A DNA stretch of 64,000 nt from Phocoena phocoena (GCF_963924675.1 NC_089239.1:2593001-2657000); one strand, 5' to 3'; positions 30,785 through 41,919 are shown, counted from the stretch's first letter. The notes: generated by a model not told the origin, from the sequence alone. A program made the numbers and translations.

Positions 30785-32045
30785 GGAAATCATTTAAATC
30801 ATAATAGCTTAAGTTTACAAATAAGAACTTGGACTTTTATTATTTTTTCCCACCCAAGTTTCTGGATGATTTCATCCCTGAAAACTTACAAAAGGGAAAA
30901 TTTTCAACTAGGAAATATGAGTGTGTGGGTCTTGTCCTGTCTTCATTCCACCACTGTCTAGTCATATGACCATGAGTATATTTCATAATCTCTCTCATCA
31001 ACTTTCTTTCTTGTAAACAAGGTGGTTGGCCCCTTCTAGGCCTAAATGTTCTGATTAAAATGTACAATCGGCTCCAGAATAATAACCTAAAAAATGCAGG
31101 TTTTCATTCAAGGTAAATTTGAAGCATGATGAAATAAAAACACTGGCTCTTAGATTTCTAAAACTATTTTGGAGGCTACACTGCAGCTTGGGGCTGAGAT
31201 GACAAATATAAGAGAAACAACAATAAAAAGATAAAGGAACGTGTGTGATTTAGAAAAGCTTCCAAAAGTTACTAAGGTTTCACATGATGTAATGCACATT
31301 TTTTTCAATTTGCACTCAAAAGCTTTTCCCTTCAGTACAGAAGAGTTTGTAATATTTCTAACTGACAGCATGTGAGGAAGAGAAAAATCAAATATTACAC
31401 TACACGAGCTTTCATCCTGTCACAAAGCCATTAGAGTTAATGGAAAACGGTGGCATTGTTAAGTTTTATTTATAGTTTCTTCTTAATAAAATGAAAAATG
31501 AACAGAAAAACACTCTGAATAGAAATTTTTAAAGATATTAAAGATCGAAGACCAATAGCAAAAACATATATGTTGACATAGGCCTATAAATAGTCTTTTT
31601 TATGTATAGATACTAGGCTTGTGTATGGGTCCTGCGGAGTTGTCCTTTTCCCCACTGGCATCGTGAGTAATTAGATATCCTGCAGTCCCAGGTCACTGCC
31701 ATCAGGAATTTGGTGACCTCATAATGTGAAAAAGATCGTGTCTTCAATTCAAACTGTATACAATCTGTCCTAAACACTACTGACTGACCCCCAGTATAAC
31801 CAAGTGAAGCGTGATACCGCACACCGAATTGTCACCTGCTGTCAAACCAACAAACCAGGCACTATCCTAAATTAGGTCTAGGAGCAGGAGAGAGAAAGAT
31901 CACATTTGTTTAGCGCTTACTGTCCAATGCTTCACAAACTGTATCCCATTTAGTCAGACAAATGTGTCCTAAACATTTCACATTTTTTAATCCCCGCTCC
32001 CATCATAATACATGACAACAATAACAGTAACACTGTTATTTAAAT
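30785..32045. other. Unassigned sequence, AT-rich
   Basis: No recognisable gene or named repeat. Weak MIR-like text near 31895-31960 is not certain. Confidence 0.45.
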
Positions 32046-32051
32046 AGAACT

Positions 32052-32372
32052 TTGAGCAGGAGTCAGCAATAAAAGGCCAGAGATTATATATTTTAGGTGT
32101 TGCAGGCCAAGAGGCAAAATTGAGCACACAAATACCCTCAAATTTGATATTGACCAAATTCAGCAGTCACGCCAACTGAATGCAACACATCTACCAATAA
32201 GGAAGAACAGAAATCTTGGGAGGGATAACATTTCATCTAGTTGGCTTTTAGAGTTCATGTTCCCTATTAGCAGCTCTACCGCAAATATTCATCTGTAAAT
32301 TCTTAGCTTGTAGGTAATGCAGACACAGGCTGCAGGCCAGATCTGCCGGTAGTTGGCTGACACCTGCTTTAC
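32052..32372. mobile_element. hAT-Charlie-type DNA transposon (non-autonomous)
   Basis: Ends 'GCAGGAGTCAGCAATAAAAG' and '..TAGTTGGCTGACACCTGC' are inverted repeats. 'AAAGGCCAGAGATTATATAT' and 'CAGGCTGCAGGCCAGATCTG' match the widespread 'CAGGGGTCGGCAAACT' Charlie class. The subfamily is not certain. Confidence 0.75.
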
Positions 32373-32394
32373 ACCTTACCCCAAGTGTTTTCAT

Positions 32395-32498
32395 TAATCA
32401 TTCATTCAACTAATTTTTAATATATTCCTTCAGGTATTCTTTCAAAAAATATTAGATGAGTATGTACCATGTGCCTCACTGGACCATGGGGATACAGA
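32395..32498 (-). mobile_element. L2 LINE 3' fragment, left of an L1 insertion
   Basis: 'AATCATTCATTCAACTAATT' and 'GAGTATGTACCATGTGCCTC' are the reverse-complement L2 3' end. Related but weaker L2-like text follows the L1 at 33994-34140. Confidence 0.65.
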
Positions 32499-33993
32499 AG
32501 TTTTCGTCTTTTCTGGATATACACCCAGGAGTGGGATTGCTGGGTGGTATGGTAATTCTAATTTTCGTTTTATAGGGAACCTCCATATGGTTCTCCATAG
32601 TGGCTGCACCAATTTACATTCCCACCAAAAGTGCAGGAGGGTTCCCTTTTCTCCACACCCTCTCCAGCATTTATTATTTGTAGACTTTTTGAAGATGGCC
32701 ATTCTGGCCCGTGTGAGGTGGTACCGCATTGTAGTTTTGATCTTCATTTCTCTAATAATTAGTGATGTTGAGCAGCTTTTCATGTGCCTGTTGGCCATCT
32801 GTGAATCTTCTTTAGAGAAATGTCTATTTAGGTCTTCTGCCCATTTTCTTGATATTGAGCTGTATAAGCTGTTTGTATAGTTTGGAAATTAAGCCCTTGC
32901 AGTCGTATCATTTGCAAATACTTTCTCCCATTCCATAGGCTGTCTTTTCGTTTTCTTTGCTCATGGTTTCCTTTGCTGTGCAAAAGTTTTTAAGTTTATC
33001 TAGGTCCCATTTGTTTATTTTTGTTTTTATTTCCATTACTCTAGGAAACAGATCCAAAAAATTACTGCCGTGATTTATGTCAAAGAGTGTTCTGCCTACG
33101 TTTTCCTCGAGGAGTTTTATAGTATCTGGTCTTAACATTTAGGTCTTTAATCCATTTTGAGTTTATTTTTGTACATGGTGTTAGAGAATGTTCTAATTTC
33201 CTTCTTTTTACATGTAGCTGTCCAGTTTTCCCAGGACCACTTATTAAAGAGACTGTCTTTTTTCTCCACTGTATTATATACTCTTGCCTCCTTTGTCATA
33301 GATTAATAAGTGCCTGGGTTTATTTCTGGGTTTTCTATCTTATTCCATTGATCTATGCATCTGTTTTTGTGCCAGTACCATACTGTTTTGATGACTGCAG
33401 CTTAATAGCATAGGCTGAAGTCAGGGGGCTGATTCCTCCAGCTCCGTTCTTCTTTCTCAAGATTGTTTGACTATTCGGGGTCTTTTGAGTTTCCACACAA
33501 ATTTTAATTGTTTTTGTTCCAGTTCTGTGAAAAATGCCATTGATAATTTGATTGGAATTGCATTACCTGTAGACTGCCTTGGGTGGTATAGTCATTTTCA
33601 CAATATTGATTTTTCCAATCCAGGAACATGGTATATCCCTATCCCTCCATCTGTGTGAGTCCTCTTTGATTTCTTTCATCAGTGTCTTATATTTTTCAGT
33701 ACGTTTATTCTTAGGTATTTTATTCTTTCTGATGGGATGGTAAATGGGATTGTTTCCTTAATTTCTCTCTGATATTTCATTGTTAGTGTATGGAAATGCA
33801 ACAGATTTCTGTATATCGAATTCATTGATGCAACTTTATCGAATTCATTGATGAGCTCTAGTAGTTTTCTGGTAGCGTCTTTAGGATTTTCTATGTATGG
33901 TACCATGTCATCTGCAAACTGGCAGTTTTACTTCTTCCTTTCCAATTTGGATTCCTTTTATTTCTTTTTCTTCTCTGATGGCTGTGGCTAGGG
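32499..33993 (-). mobile_element. L1 ORF2 fragment truncated at both ends
   Basis: Reverse-complement ORF2 from the reverse-transcriptase region (33993 side) to the C-terminal part (32499 side). The 32442-32798 minus frame keeps [18 protein letters not shown]. There is no 3' UTR, no poly(T) and no clear target duplication, so this is not a standard retroposition end. Frames at 32908-33138 and 33679-33906 are further broken pieces. A 16-bp repeat inside it at 33815/33838 is not expected in L1. Confidence 0.85.
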
Positions 33994-34154
33994 TCCCTGC
34001 ACCCAGGACACAAGCACAACTAGGGGCTCCCTGCGTACGTGGAGAAGAGTGTACCAAATGCCATAATAGAGCTGTGTGTGAGTCAGGTGCAGGCAGGGCA
34101 TCCCAGGAGGAAGTGGCCACCTCTGTCTGATGCAGCCAGCACTGCTCCAGTGGT

Positions 34155-34400
34155 TCAGAGCCCAAAGTCTACAGTGAGACTTCCTGTCCTCAGATCCCTG
34201 CTAACCACTAGCTAGCAGTGTAACCCTGAGCAAGACATTTAACCTCTCTGTGCCTCCATTTCCCAACTGTGAAATGACAGTGGTAATAATGGTGCTTACC
34301 CTACAGGTTGTTTCGAGCTCTCAGCAAATTAATTCACGCAGAGCATTTGAAGCAGTGACCGGCACACAGGAAGCACATGCAAGTGTTGGCTGCTCTCCTT
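34155..34400 (+). mobile_element. MIR SINE, near full length
   Basis: 'GTTCAGAGCCCAAAGTCTAC', 'CAGTGTAACCCTGAGCAAGA', 'TTTAACCTCTCTGTGCCTCC' and 'GACCGGCACACAGGAAGCAC' follow the MIR order. Confidence 0.85.
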
Positions 34401-34439
34401 ATGACAGAGACAACTGGGATGGAGCTGAGTCTTAAATGA

Positions 34440-35050
34440 TGACTGGGAATTTCTACCTCACCTCAAGGTAGAGACAGTCTTCCTGGCAGAAAACAACGCA
34501 TGCAAACACACACCAGCATGTAAAGCAAGCCCAAGTGCTTTGCTGTAGCTCAGCAGTGAAGGGGTTTGAGAGGCAGGAGGTGAGGACAGCAAGGACAGAG
34601 GCAGAGGCTTGTGTGTGCCCTTCAGAGGGAAAAGATCTTGATCTTCAAGGGGGCGCGCGTTCTAGACAGCTGAGAGCAGCGGCGTCGGAGGGTCTAGCGG
34701 TGGAGTGGAGGACGCCAGGGAGAAGGCAAGGATGGGGACAAAGCGACAGGACGAGGACTAAGGCGACAGTGACAAGGAGAGATGACCACAGCCTGAAAAA
34801 GGAAAGTGGCACTGAGGACACAGAGGAGGGGAGGACTTGGGAGCCGTGCAGAAGCAGTTTCAGAAGCTCAGGGACCCTCAGCTGCATCTCACGAGGGAAA
34901 GGGACAAGGGGGAGTCCCAAGTGACAGCCAGCTCTCTGGCCTTGGTAAACGGTGGATGGTGGGACTGATGGCCTGACGGGAACTCAGGCTGAGTTAGAGG
35001 AACAGGCAGGGAGGGGTCCGGACACAATGGTAAACCAGGGTAAGCCCAGG
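34440..35050 (-). mobile_element. Possible L2 LINE relic
   Basis: 'AGTCTTCCTGGCAGAAAACA', 'GGTTTGAGAGGCAGGAGGTG' and 'GACAGCCAGCTCTCTGGCCT' occur in the order of the L2 complement, but divergence is high. The 129-codon plus frame and 91-codon minus frame in it lack domains. Confidence 0.4.
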
Positions 35051-35278
35051 GAAGGCCCGGCCATACCCTGCAAGGCAGCTAGGCCCGAAATCCCAGGGCT
35101 GCGCAGAAGCAGAACAGAAGAGCAAGCTTAACCGTCAGGAGGATCTAGAGGCTGGACCGAGGGCGCTGGGGTGGGAGCGGGGTGGCAGAGGATGAGCGGT
35201 CCCAGCGCTCCCGGAAAAGGCCCGAGGAGGGGGCGGTAAGGAGGAACCCGCCGCTCAGGAAGTGTGGTCTAACCTGGG

Positions 35279-35480
35279 CGGGGGGATGCGGAAGGAGGGA
35301 GGGAGACGCAAGAGGGAGGGCATGTGGGGATACATGTATACGTAGAGCTGATTCACTTTGTTATCCAGCAGAAGCTAACACACCATCGTAAAGCAATTGT
35401 ACTCCAATAAAGATGTAAAATAAATAAATAAATAATAAAACAGATATTCCCTGGTCAAAAAAAAAAAAAAAAGAAAGAAA
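35279..35480 (+). mobile_element. 5'-truncated L1 3' UTR end with two A-tails
   Basis: 'GGGAGACGCAAGAGGGAGGG', 'GCTGATTCACTTTGTTATCC', 'ACTCCAATAAAGATGTAAAA', then (AAAT)n, then a 16-bp unique piece (CAGATATTCCCTGGTC), then a second run of about 16 A. The double tail suggests a very short downstream extension. The flanking duplication is weak. Confidence 0.75.
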
Positions 35481-35499
35481 ATGAGGTCTCGAAATACAC

Positions 35500-35845
35500 A
35501 TTCGAGGCTCATCGGAACATGTGCAGTGGGTGGTGCCCCGCCCCGAGAGGGTGAGGAGAATTAGGAGAAGGGGAGAAACAGGATGCTGAGAGAGAACTCT
35601 CCGGAGGACACAAGAAATCAGGGGGAAGCACTGTCCCAGGAGCCACGGGGGAAGGTCACAAAGGGGGCAGTAAACACGCTCAGATGCTGCAGAAGAGTCA
35701 GGGAGGATGAGGCCCCGCGCTCTCCCGACTTGGCGATTGGAAGAGTCACCGTGAGAGCTGAGGGCAGCAGAGCCGTTTGCAGGGAAGCTGGAACTTCAGG
35801 CGTGAAGAAAGCATGGAAAATCACAGGGTGGCAGCAAAAGGGAGG
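35500..35845. other. Unassigned sequence
   Basis: I see nothing recognisable. The 128-codon frame 35583-35969 runs into the L1M and has no domain. Confidence 0.5.
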
Positions 35846-35847
35846 CT

Positions 35848-36393
35848 GCTGGGATCCCACTTCTGGGTGTTTATCCGAAGGAAATGAAAACAGGATCTTG
35901 AAGAGACATCTGCATCCTCAGGTTCCCAGCAGCGTTATTCACAGCAGCCAAGACGGGGATACAACCTAAGGGTCCGTCAGCGGATGAGCGGATAAGAATC
36001 TCAAGATCCATGATGTGTGTGGAGGCGATGGGACATCATTCAGCCGTGAGAAGGAAGGAAATCCTGCCATTTGACACAACATGGACAGACCGTGAAGGTG
36101 TCATGCTCAGAGAAAGAAGCCAAAGGCATTAGATACCTTATGTTCTCACTTACATGAAGAAATTTTAAAAGTCAAACTCAGAGAAACAGAGTGTAGAACG
36201 GTGGTCGCCAGGGCCTGAGGCAGGGGGCAGGGGGATGAGGAGATGTTGCTCAAAGGGCACAAACTCCCGGCTAGAAGATGAATAAATTCTGGGGATCTGG
36301 ATCTAATGTACAGCACAGTGACTAAAACGGACTGTATTCTTTACTCCAAAGTTGTTAAGAGAGTAGATCTTAAATGTTATAACCACACACAAG
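35848..36393 (+). mobile_element. Old L1M (L1MA/MB-type) ORF2 end and 3' UTR, left part
   Basis: 'CACTTCTGGGTGTTTATCCG', 'AACATGGACAGACCGTGAAG', 'GTGGTCGCCAGGGCCTGAGG', 'TCTAATGTACAGCACAGTGA'. It is interrupted by a SINE and resumes at 36827. Confidence 0.8.
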
Positions 36394-36405
36394 AAAAGTG
36401 GTAAT

Positions 36406-36815
36406 TTTTTATATAAATTTATTTATCTATTTATTTTTGGCTACATTGGGTCTTTGTTGTGTGCAGGCTTTCTCTAGTTGTGGCGAGCGGGGGCTACTCT
36501 TCATTGCAGTGCGCGGGCTTCTCATTGCAGTGGCTTCTCTTGTTGTGAACCACGGGCTCTAGGTGCGCAGGCTTCAGTAGTTGTGGCACGTGGGCTCAGC
36601 AGTTGTGGCTCGTGGGCTCTAGAGCACAGGCTCAGTAGTTGTGGCACAAGGGCTCAGTAGTTGTGGCTCACGGGCTCTAGAGAGCAGGCTCCATAGTTGT
36701 GGCGCACGGGCTTAGTTGCTCCACGGCATGTGGGATCTTCCCGGACCAGGGAACAAACCCATGTCCCCTGCATTGGCAGGCAGATTCCTAACCACTGCAC
36801 CACCAGGGAGGCCCC
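36406..36815 (-). mobile_element. CHR-1-like SINE with expanded internal repeats
   Basis: Reverse complement: 'TTGGCTACATTGGGTCTTTG' near the tail and '..CACCAGGGAGGCCCC' at the head. At about 410 bp it is longer than the 290-350 bp sister copies here. The extra length is additional copies of the CAGTAGTTGTGGC / GGGCTCTAG module (36565-36715). The flank AAAAGTGGTAAT (36394-36405) recurs as AAAATGGTAAT (36816-36826). Confidence 0.95.
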
Positions 36816-36826
36816 AAAATGGTAAT

Positions 36827-36965
36827 ATTTGAGAGGATGGAGGTGTCAGCTAATCTTATTGTGGTAAATATCTTGCAATACGCAGGTGTATCAAATCATC
36901 ACACTTGTATGCCTTAACCTTGCATGTGTTACATGTCAATAACATCCCAATAAAGCTGGGAAAAC
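36827..36965 (+). mobile_element. Old L1M 3' end, right part
   Basis: 'GATGGAGGTGTCAGCTAATC', 'GTGTATCAAATCATCACACT' and 'CATCCCAATAAAGCTGGGAA' complete the L1M interrupted by the SINE. Confidence 0.8.
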
Positions 36966-37029
36966 AACTTTAGGCTGTGGTGGAGAGTTAGGGAGAGGTA
37001 AGTATAAAAATCTAGTCCCCTGAGGTGCC

Positions 37030-37178
37030 CATGGTTATGCCTTTTTTTAAAAGATAAAGAAAATAAGACCCAGATATTTGTCTGAGGCCCATTGACTAGC
37101 AAGTGGGAAAGCTGGAATGCTGTTCCATGCCTTCTAGCTCCAAGACCAATGCCTTTTCCACTATAACGCTTTGGAAAC
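37030..37178 (-). mobile_element. MIR SINE
   Basis: Reverse complement: 'CCAGATATTTGTCTGAGGCC', 'AGCAAGTGGGAAAGCTGGAA', 'GCTCCAAGACCAATGCCTTT', 'TCCACTATAACGCT'. Confidence 0.8.
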
Positions 37179-37179
37179 A

Positions 37180-37496
37180 TTGTGCTTTGGGTCAAGATGT
37201 GGGAGGAGATCTATAGCTAGGAACAAGAGGAATATTAACAAGAGTGTATTTTGTTAATGCTTTTAGCTTTTCCAGGGCAGTAAAATTAATACTTGAATGA
37301 GCATATAGCTTAGGGCTTTATCTCATCAACATCCATACAACCCCTCCATATGGGCATTTATATTGAGTGAAAACTGAAATTGAGGCTTTCGGGCTAAGTT
37401 ACTCGCTCAAGAAGATATAAGAATTAAGCAAAGGAGCAGTGACTCAAAAGGAGGTTAATCTGGAGGCACTGCTGATACTGCTTGAAAACTTTGGTA
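37180..37496. other. Unassigned; possible weak MIR at 37320-37440
   Basis: 'AACTGAAATTGAGGCTTTCG' and 'TAAGTTACTCGCTCAAGAAG' look like a decayed reverse-complement MIR. Nothing else is recognised. Confidence 0.4.
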
Positions 37497-38224
37497 GGTA
37501 CCTCACTCCTATCAGGAATGGCCACTGTCAAAACCACAGAAAACAAGTGCTGGCGAGGATGCAGAGACCCTGGAACCCTTGTGCACCGCCGGGGGGAATG
37601 CAAAACGCTGCAGCCGCTCTGGGAAACAGTATGGCTGTTCCTCCAAAAATGAAAAATAGAATTACCACATGATCCAGCAATTCTCCTTCAGGGTATATAC
37701 CCAAAAGAATTGAAAGCAGAGTCTCAAAGAAATATTTGTGCACTCATGCTCACAGCACCATTATTTGTAACAGCCTAAAGGTGGAAGCAACCCAAGTGTC
37801 CATCGACAAACAAACAGACCAACAAAATGTGGTGTATGCAAACCATGGAATATTATTCAGCCTCAATAAAGGAAGGAAAGTTCCACACATGCTGCACCAC
37901 AGATGAACCCTGAAGACATTATTCCTAGTGCAGGAAGCCACTCACAAGTGGACATGTGCTAGATGATTCCAGTCATTCTGAGGGAACTGGAACAGTCAAA
38001 ATCGTAGAGACAGAGTAGAAGGTTGGTTGTCAGGGGTTGGGGGGAGGGAATGAGGAGGTATTGTTTCACAGAGGTTCAACTGGGGAAGAAGAAGCTCTGC
38101 AGATGGATGGTGGTGATGGGTACACCACGTGAATGTGCTCAGTGCCACTGAACTGTACACTGAGAAATGGTGAAGTGGTAAATTCTATGTTATGTGTGTT
38201 TCACCACAACTGAAACAAAAAACT
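37497..38224 (+). mobile_element. Old L1M ORF2 end and 3' UTR
   Basis: 'CACTCCTATCAGGAATGGCC', 'GGGAAACAGTATGGCTGTTC', 'TATACCCAAAAGAATTGAAA', 'GGAATATTATTCAGCCTCAA', ending '..TATGTGTGTTTCACCACAAC'. Reading frames are broken. Confidence 0.85.
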
Positions 38225-39015
38225 TGGGCACAAAGAGGGTAAGTTATTTTTTCAGTTATATACATCAGTTACTGCAGCTCTAAGCCTAGAGCTGAAACCT
38301 CCTACTTCTGAGCATTGATCTTACTAGATAGCGCTCATGGGCTTTCTTTCAGCTCTGACTCGGACTTGAGGTTATGCAGGTCCTTACAGCTCGTTGCCAT
38401 GGTCCTTCTTTATGTGTAACTCTTGACTGATGTCTTTCTTACCTACAGAATCAGGCTGATTACCTTCCTTCTTTGCATCTCGTATATGTTTATCATGTTT
38501 TTACATTACTGTCAGCCTGACTATACATATAGAAACATGACAGACAGGATATGGACCAGATGACAAAGTCTTCCTCACCATTGGTCAGACAGCACCTGTT
38601 ATGTGACCCACTGAGGGGATCTTAGGTATAAACTACGACTCCTCCCTATACCTATACTGACAATTAATTGAGCTGAAAACATCCTATGTTACCATCTCTT
38701 TCTGTAATTGCCTTTTCTTTCTTGAACAAACTTCTTAAAGGCAAAAACTTACAATATGCTAAAAACTTAATTGATTAGACTACCAGAAGCTCTCAATCTG
38801 GGAGAAGGCAATAAATTGCTACTGCAGAAACAGACAAAATTCTTTGAAGCCCTTGAGGTAGTTTTCCTGCAGTGAGGTCCCACTGTGGCAGAGACCTCTA
38901 GCTGCCCACAGAATATCCATCCTTCTCTTTTTTCTTAGTAACAGCAGAACATCTGTATTTTTGAGGGGAGCAAAGTGCCTGGAGGAAATTAGCTTTTCCA
39001 ACATCCCCTGAAGAC
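38225..39015. other. Unassigned sequence
   Basis: I see nothing beyond a weak MIR-like piece at 38230-38260. Confidence 0.45.
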
Positions 39016-39019
39016 AGAG

Positions 39020-39300
39020 ATGGCCAATAAGATATTAGTGGAAGCCCTCAGGTAGGGTTTCTAGGAAGGAATTTTAAAGAGAGCGTACTGAACCAGCAGG
39101 TACCCCTTTGACCTTCCACCCTTCATTCTTCTTCCTTCAGTGAGACAGACATGGTGGCTGGAGTGGCAGCAGCCATCTAGAGCCCGTGAAGGAGGGAGAC
39201 CAAAAGAATCTCAGTTACCCTGACATCCTGAAGACATCAAAGCAGTGCCAGCAACTGTCTACCTGCAGTCTTCTGGTTTAGAAAGTAAACCCTTAGGAGT
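39020..39300. mobile_element. Possible old LTR- or DNA-element relic, family not recognised
   Basis: The phrase 'ACATGGTGGCTGGAGTGGCA' followed by 'GCAGCCATCTAGAGCCCGTG' and a later 'TACCTGCAGTCTTCTGGTTT' resembles a widespread old mammalian repeat. I cannot name it with confidence. Confidence 0.4.
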
Positions 39301-39436
39301 TCAAGATCGTGGCGGGGAGAGTGTCTGTTAACTCTCAGCCAAATGCAGTTCTTAAGGGGGAATACTTAGGATGCTGAAAAGATCCTATATCTCTGTGAAG
39401 TAAGACATTTAATTTGTTATAAATAAATGTTACAAA

Positions 39437-39470
39437 TGATGACGACGACGACAACGACAACGACGATAAC
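39437..39470. repeat. (GAC/AAC)n CpG-bearing triplet repeat
   Basis: GATGACGACGACGACAACGA followed by further CAACGACGA triplets. A short CG-containing triplet array is uncommon in mammalian DNA. Confidence 0.9.
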
Positions 39471-39484
39471 CTTTGTGAAGGTGG

Positions 39485-39595
39485 CAGGTACTGAGGCACG
39501 GCAAGGCTAAGTTGTTCACCTAAGGTCTCACAGATAATAAGTGGGAGGCTGCGCTTTGAATCCAGAGTCCATGCTTTAAACTACAAGACAGTAAT
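39485..39595 (-). mobile_element. MIR SINE
   Basis: Reverse complement: 'AAGGTCTCACAGATAATAAG', 'GCTTTGAATCCAGAGTCCAT'. Confidence 0.75.
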
Positions 39596-39599
39596 ATCA

Positions 39600-39790
39600 C
39601 ACGTGACAAACTAACATACACTGCACAAATAAACCTCCACAGATACACTAATCTTAAAGGAGCTTTGTTGATTCATCAAGGAAAATTCTCATTACATGTC
39701 ATCCCTCAATTGCTCCTCTATTTGAGAAACTGTTTCCTGCAGGAACTGAGATAAGTCTCACAAGCCATTTGGCTGGTTTCATAGCTGTCT
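39600..39790. other. Unassigned sequence
   Basis: I see nothing recognisable here. Confidence 0.5.
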
Positions 39791-39794
39791 CACG

Positions 39795-40020
39795 TGCTAC
39801 CTTAAACATAGCTTGGACCGTAACCACAGTCTCCTGACGGAAGTCCCTCCTCACCCCCTTCCAACACTGCAAGATTAACCTCCCGAAAGTGAGATTTGAC
39901 CACATCACAGCCCTTCACACAAGCCTTCAGTGGATCCCCGCTGCCTGCATCTGCTCCCAGCCCCTCCCCTTCGCCCTCCACACCCTCCAGTGTCCCCTGC
40001 ATTCACCTGGGGTTTTCCAT
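39795..40020 (+). mobile_element. L2 LINE fragment
   Basis: Sense L2: 'GAGATTTGACCACATCACAG' and 'CCTTCAGTGGATCCCCGCTG' match the conserved 'CACTCC..CCTTCAGTGGCTCCC' block. Overlapping frames of 63-170 codons here are C-rich L2 shadows. Confidence 0.6.
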
Positions 40021-40024
40021 GTTG

Positions 40025-40330
40025 GACCCTGGCTCATGCTGCCCGGTCCACCTGGATGCACGTCCTCTCCCATCCTCCCCCAGCTCCACGTGTCAGCACC
40101 AGACCTCACCCTCGAGATTGAAGTCAAATGGCTCGCGTGCCATGTTGTGGCTGCTTCTGGACAAGGGCTGAGCTGCCATGGAAGTGGTTTGGGAGGAAGA
40201 GCGCTGGGTTTCAGAGTCTCCCCTAAAGACAGCAAGGGTACCCCAGCCAGCAGCAGCCCCATCCAGACCAGGGCCAGGTCTGGACCCCTTCCTCCATCAC
40301 CCTTCCCTGCTGTGCTTTCACTTCCCTCCT
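40025..40330. other. Unassigned sequence, possibly decayed L2 continuation
   Basis: It lies between the L2 and direct-repeat copy A. The 142-codon minus frame 39927-40355 and the plus-strand frames have no domain. Confidence 0.4.
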
Positions 40331-40334
40331 CCTG

Positions 40335-40600
40335 GGGGATCAAAATCAACACCATGGACAGCCTTCAAGCTAAAAATACTTCACAAAAGGGACACTGGTA
40401 ACCCTCGGGACGTGTGAGAAAAGGGAAGGAGAGAGGCCCTGGGGAAGCTCTCCCGGGGCCAAGGGGTCCAGCCGACAGGAAGCTGCTGCCTCTCTGACCT
40501 ACTGACCAAGATCATCCAAGTCAGGGAAATCCAGAAGGGAGCTCACCCAAGGCTGGTGCATCATAAGAAGGGCCTCACTTCTGAGACCCCCAGGTAACTG
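40335..40600. repeat. Direct repeat copy A, family unknown
   Basis: Aligned by eye with 41920-42190 in the same orientation. Shared blocks in order: CAAAATCAACACCA, TCAAGCTAAAA, GAAGCTCTCCC/GAAAGCTCTCCC, GGGGTCC, CGACAGGA, CTCTCTGA, GGGAAATCC. About four fifths of positions match over about 210 bp; differences include many CpG-type changes. I recognise no known repeat family. Confidence 0.8.
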
Positions 40601-40604
40601 GAGG

Positions 40605-41915
40605 GCTGATCACTACTGACTGCACAGCACCTTGCACAGGAAAACCAAGTGCAGCCAACTACAAAGCATCCCCCCGGGGCTGCAGGTCTCACTCACTGAC
40701 TGATACAAAGTTATCAGATCCAGTCACTCAAAACCACATATTCTAAACCAAGTCATGCACCATGACCGAGCCTAGAGCTACTCGGTGTGACTTGATTGCA
40801 GTTCTCCCCACCGCGAGTACTGCTACTGCTAGGGTCCTCCAGTCGCGGGAGGATGCGAGCTTCTCCCCCCTCTCCCAGAAGCCCCGTGTACACATACACC
40901 ATGTGCGGGCATCTGGCTGTCGCACCCTCCCCAGCAGCCGGCAGCTCGTGAAGGCCGGGGAGGGCGGCACCAAGTCTGCTGTGCTTTTTCTTGCCCCAGT
41001 TAGACTAACACCCCACACTGCACTCGGGAGAGCTTTATAAGGTCTTGAATGAAGAATGCGAATGCTCCGAATTAGCTGCATTTTATGGTGAGTTAAGCGA
41101 TTCAGCTGGTCACTCTCACACCTTCTCTCCTCCTCCCCTCCCGTCCCAACACCCCCCAGAAAACAAGACGCCAAGTGAACCTGGGGCCAAAGAGGAGAGA
41201 AAGAAAGTGCACCCGAGCCCCACACGCTTCTGGAACCCCCGTTACGCTGGGTTTAGGTGGATTTTTCCAAAGCACCACGAATGCTGGTTTTTAACTTAAA
41301 AATAGATGTCTAATCCCTCTCCATCCCCAATCACACACGGCCTGTACACAGTAAACCACAGCAGGGAGAAAGCTGTTTATACCCCCTCTTTCTTTGTCTG
41401 CCAGTACACCCCCCAACCCCTCCCCAATTTAATCTTTAACTCACCCAAATTAGGAGGAATTCTGTTTCTGGCCTTAACAGGCTTCACAAAAGGGCCAAGA
41501 GTGTGTGAACCAAAGCCCAGCTCAGCCATATGTGCGTTGTGGGGAGGGATCAGCGTTTCCTCAACATCCTCAAAGGAAACGTTACTTCCTAAAAGGAAAA
41601 CTGTGGAGGGGCTGGTGGTCCCCTCGGGGCCGTCAGTCTGCTGCCACTCAGGCCGCCTGGAACGTGAACCCGGGCGCCAAAGGCACCACACGGGGCTTAG
41701 GGAGTGTCTGTTCCTCACCCGAAGCCCACCAGGCCCGCAGGAGATTCCTTCTTAGTCTCCAAGCTCGAGGGAAGGAGAGGGATCGCTGTCACAGGGATAA
41801 TAAATGTCTGTGGGCCACACCCGAGGGCATCTGGAGGCTAAGGTCCCCCCAGGATGTGGTCCCCTGGGGGGGATGCCAAGCACAGGCCTCTGGCTTATCT
41901 TCACACTTCCCTCCA
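40605..41915. other. Unassigned sequence between the direct repeats
   Basis: No recognisable gene. Frames at 40743-41225 (minus, 160 codons), 41306-41755 (plus, 149 codons) and others overlap and show no domain, signal peptide or retroviral motif. CpGs are scattered at 40780-40950 but do not form a clear island. Confidence 0.5.
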
Positions 41916-41919
41916 CACC

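Noticed and set aside
40605..41915. Possible endogenous retrovirus between the direct repeats
   Set aside because: No gag, protease, polymerase or envelope motif, no primer-binding site and no clear TG..CA repeat ends are visible.
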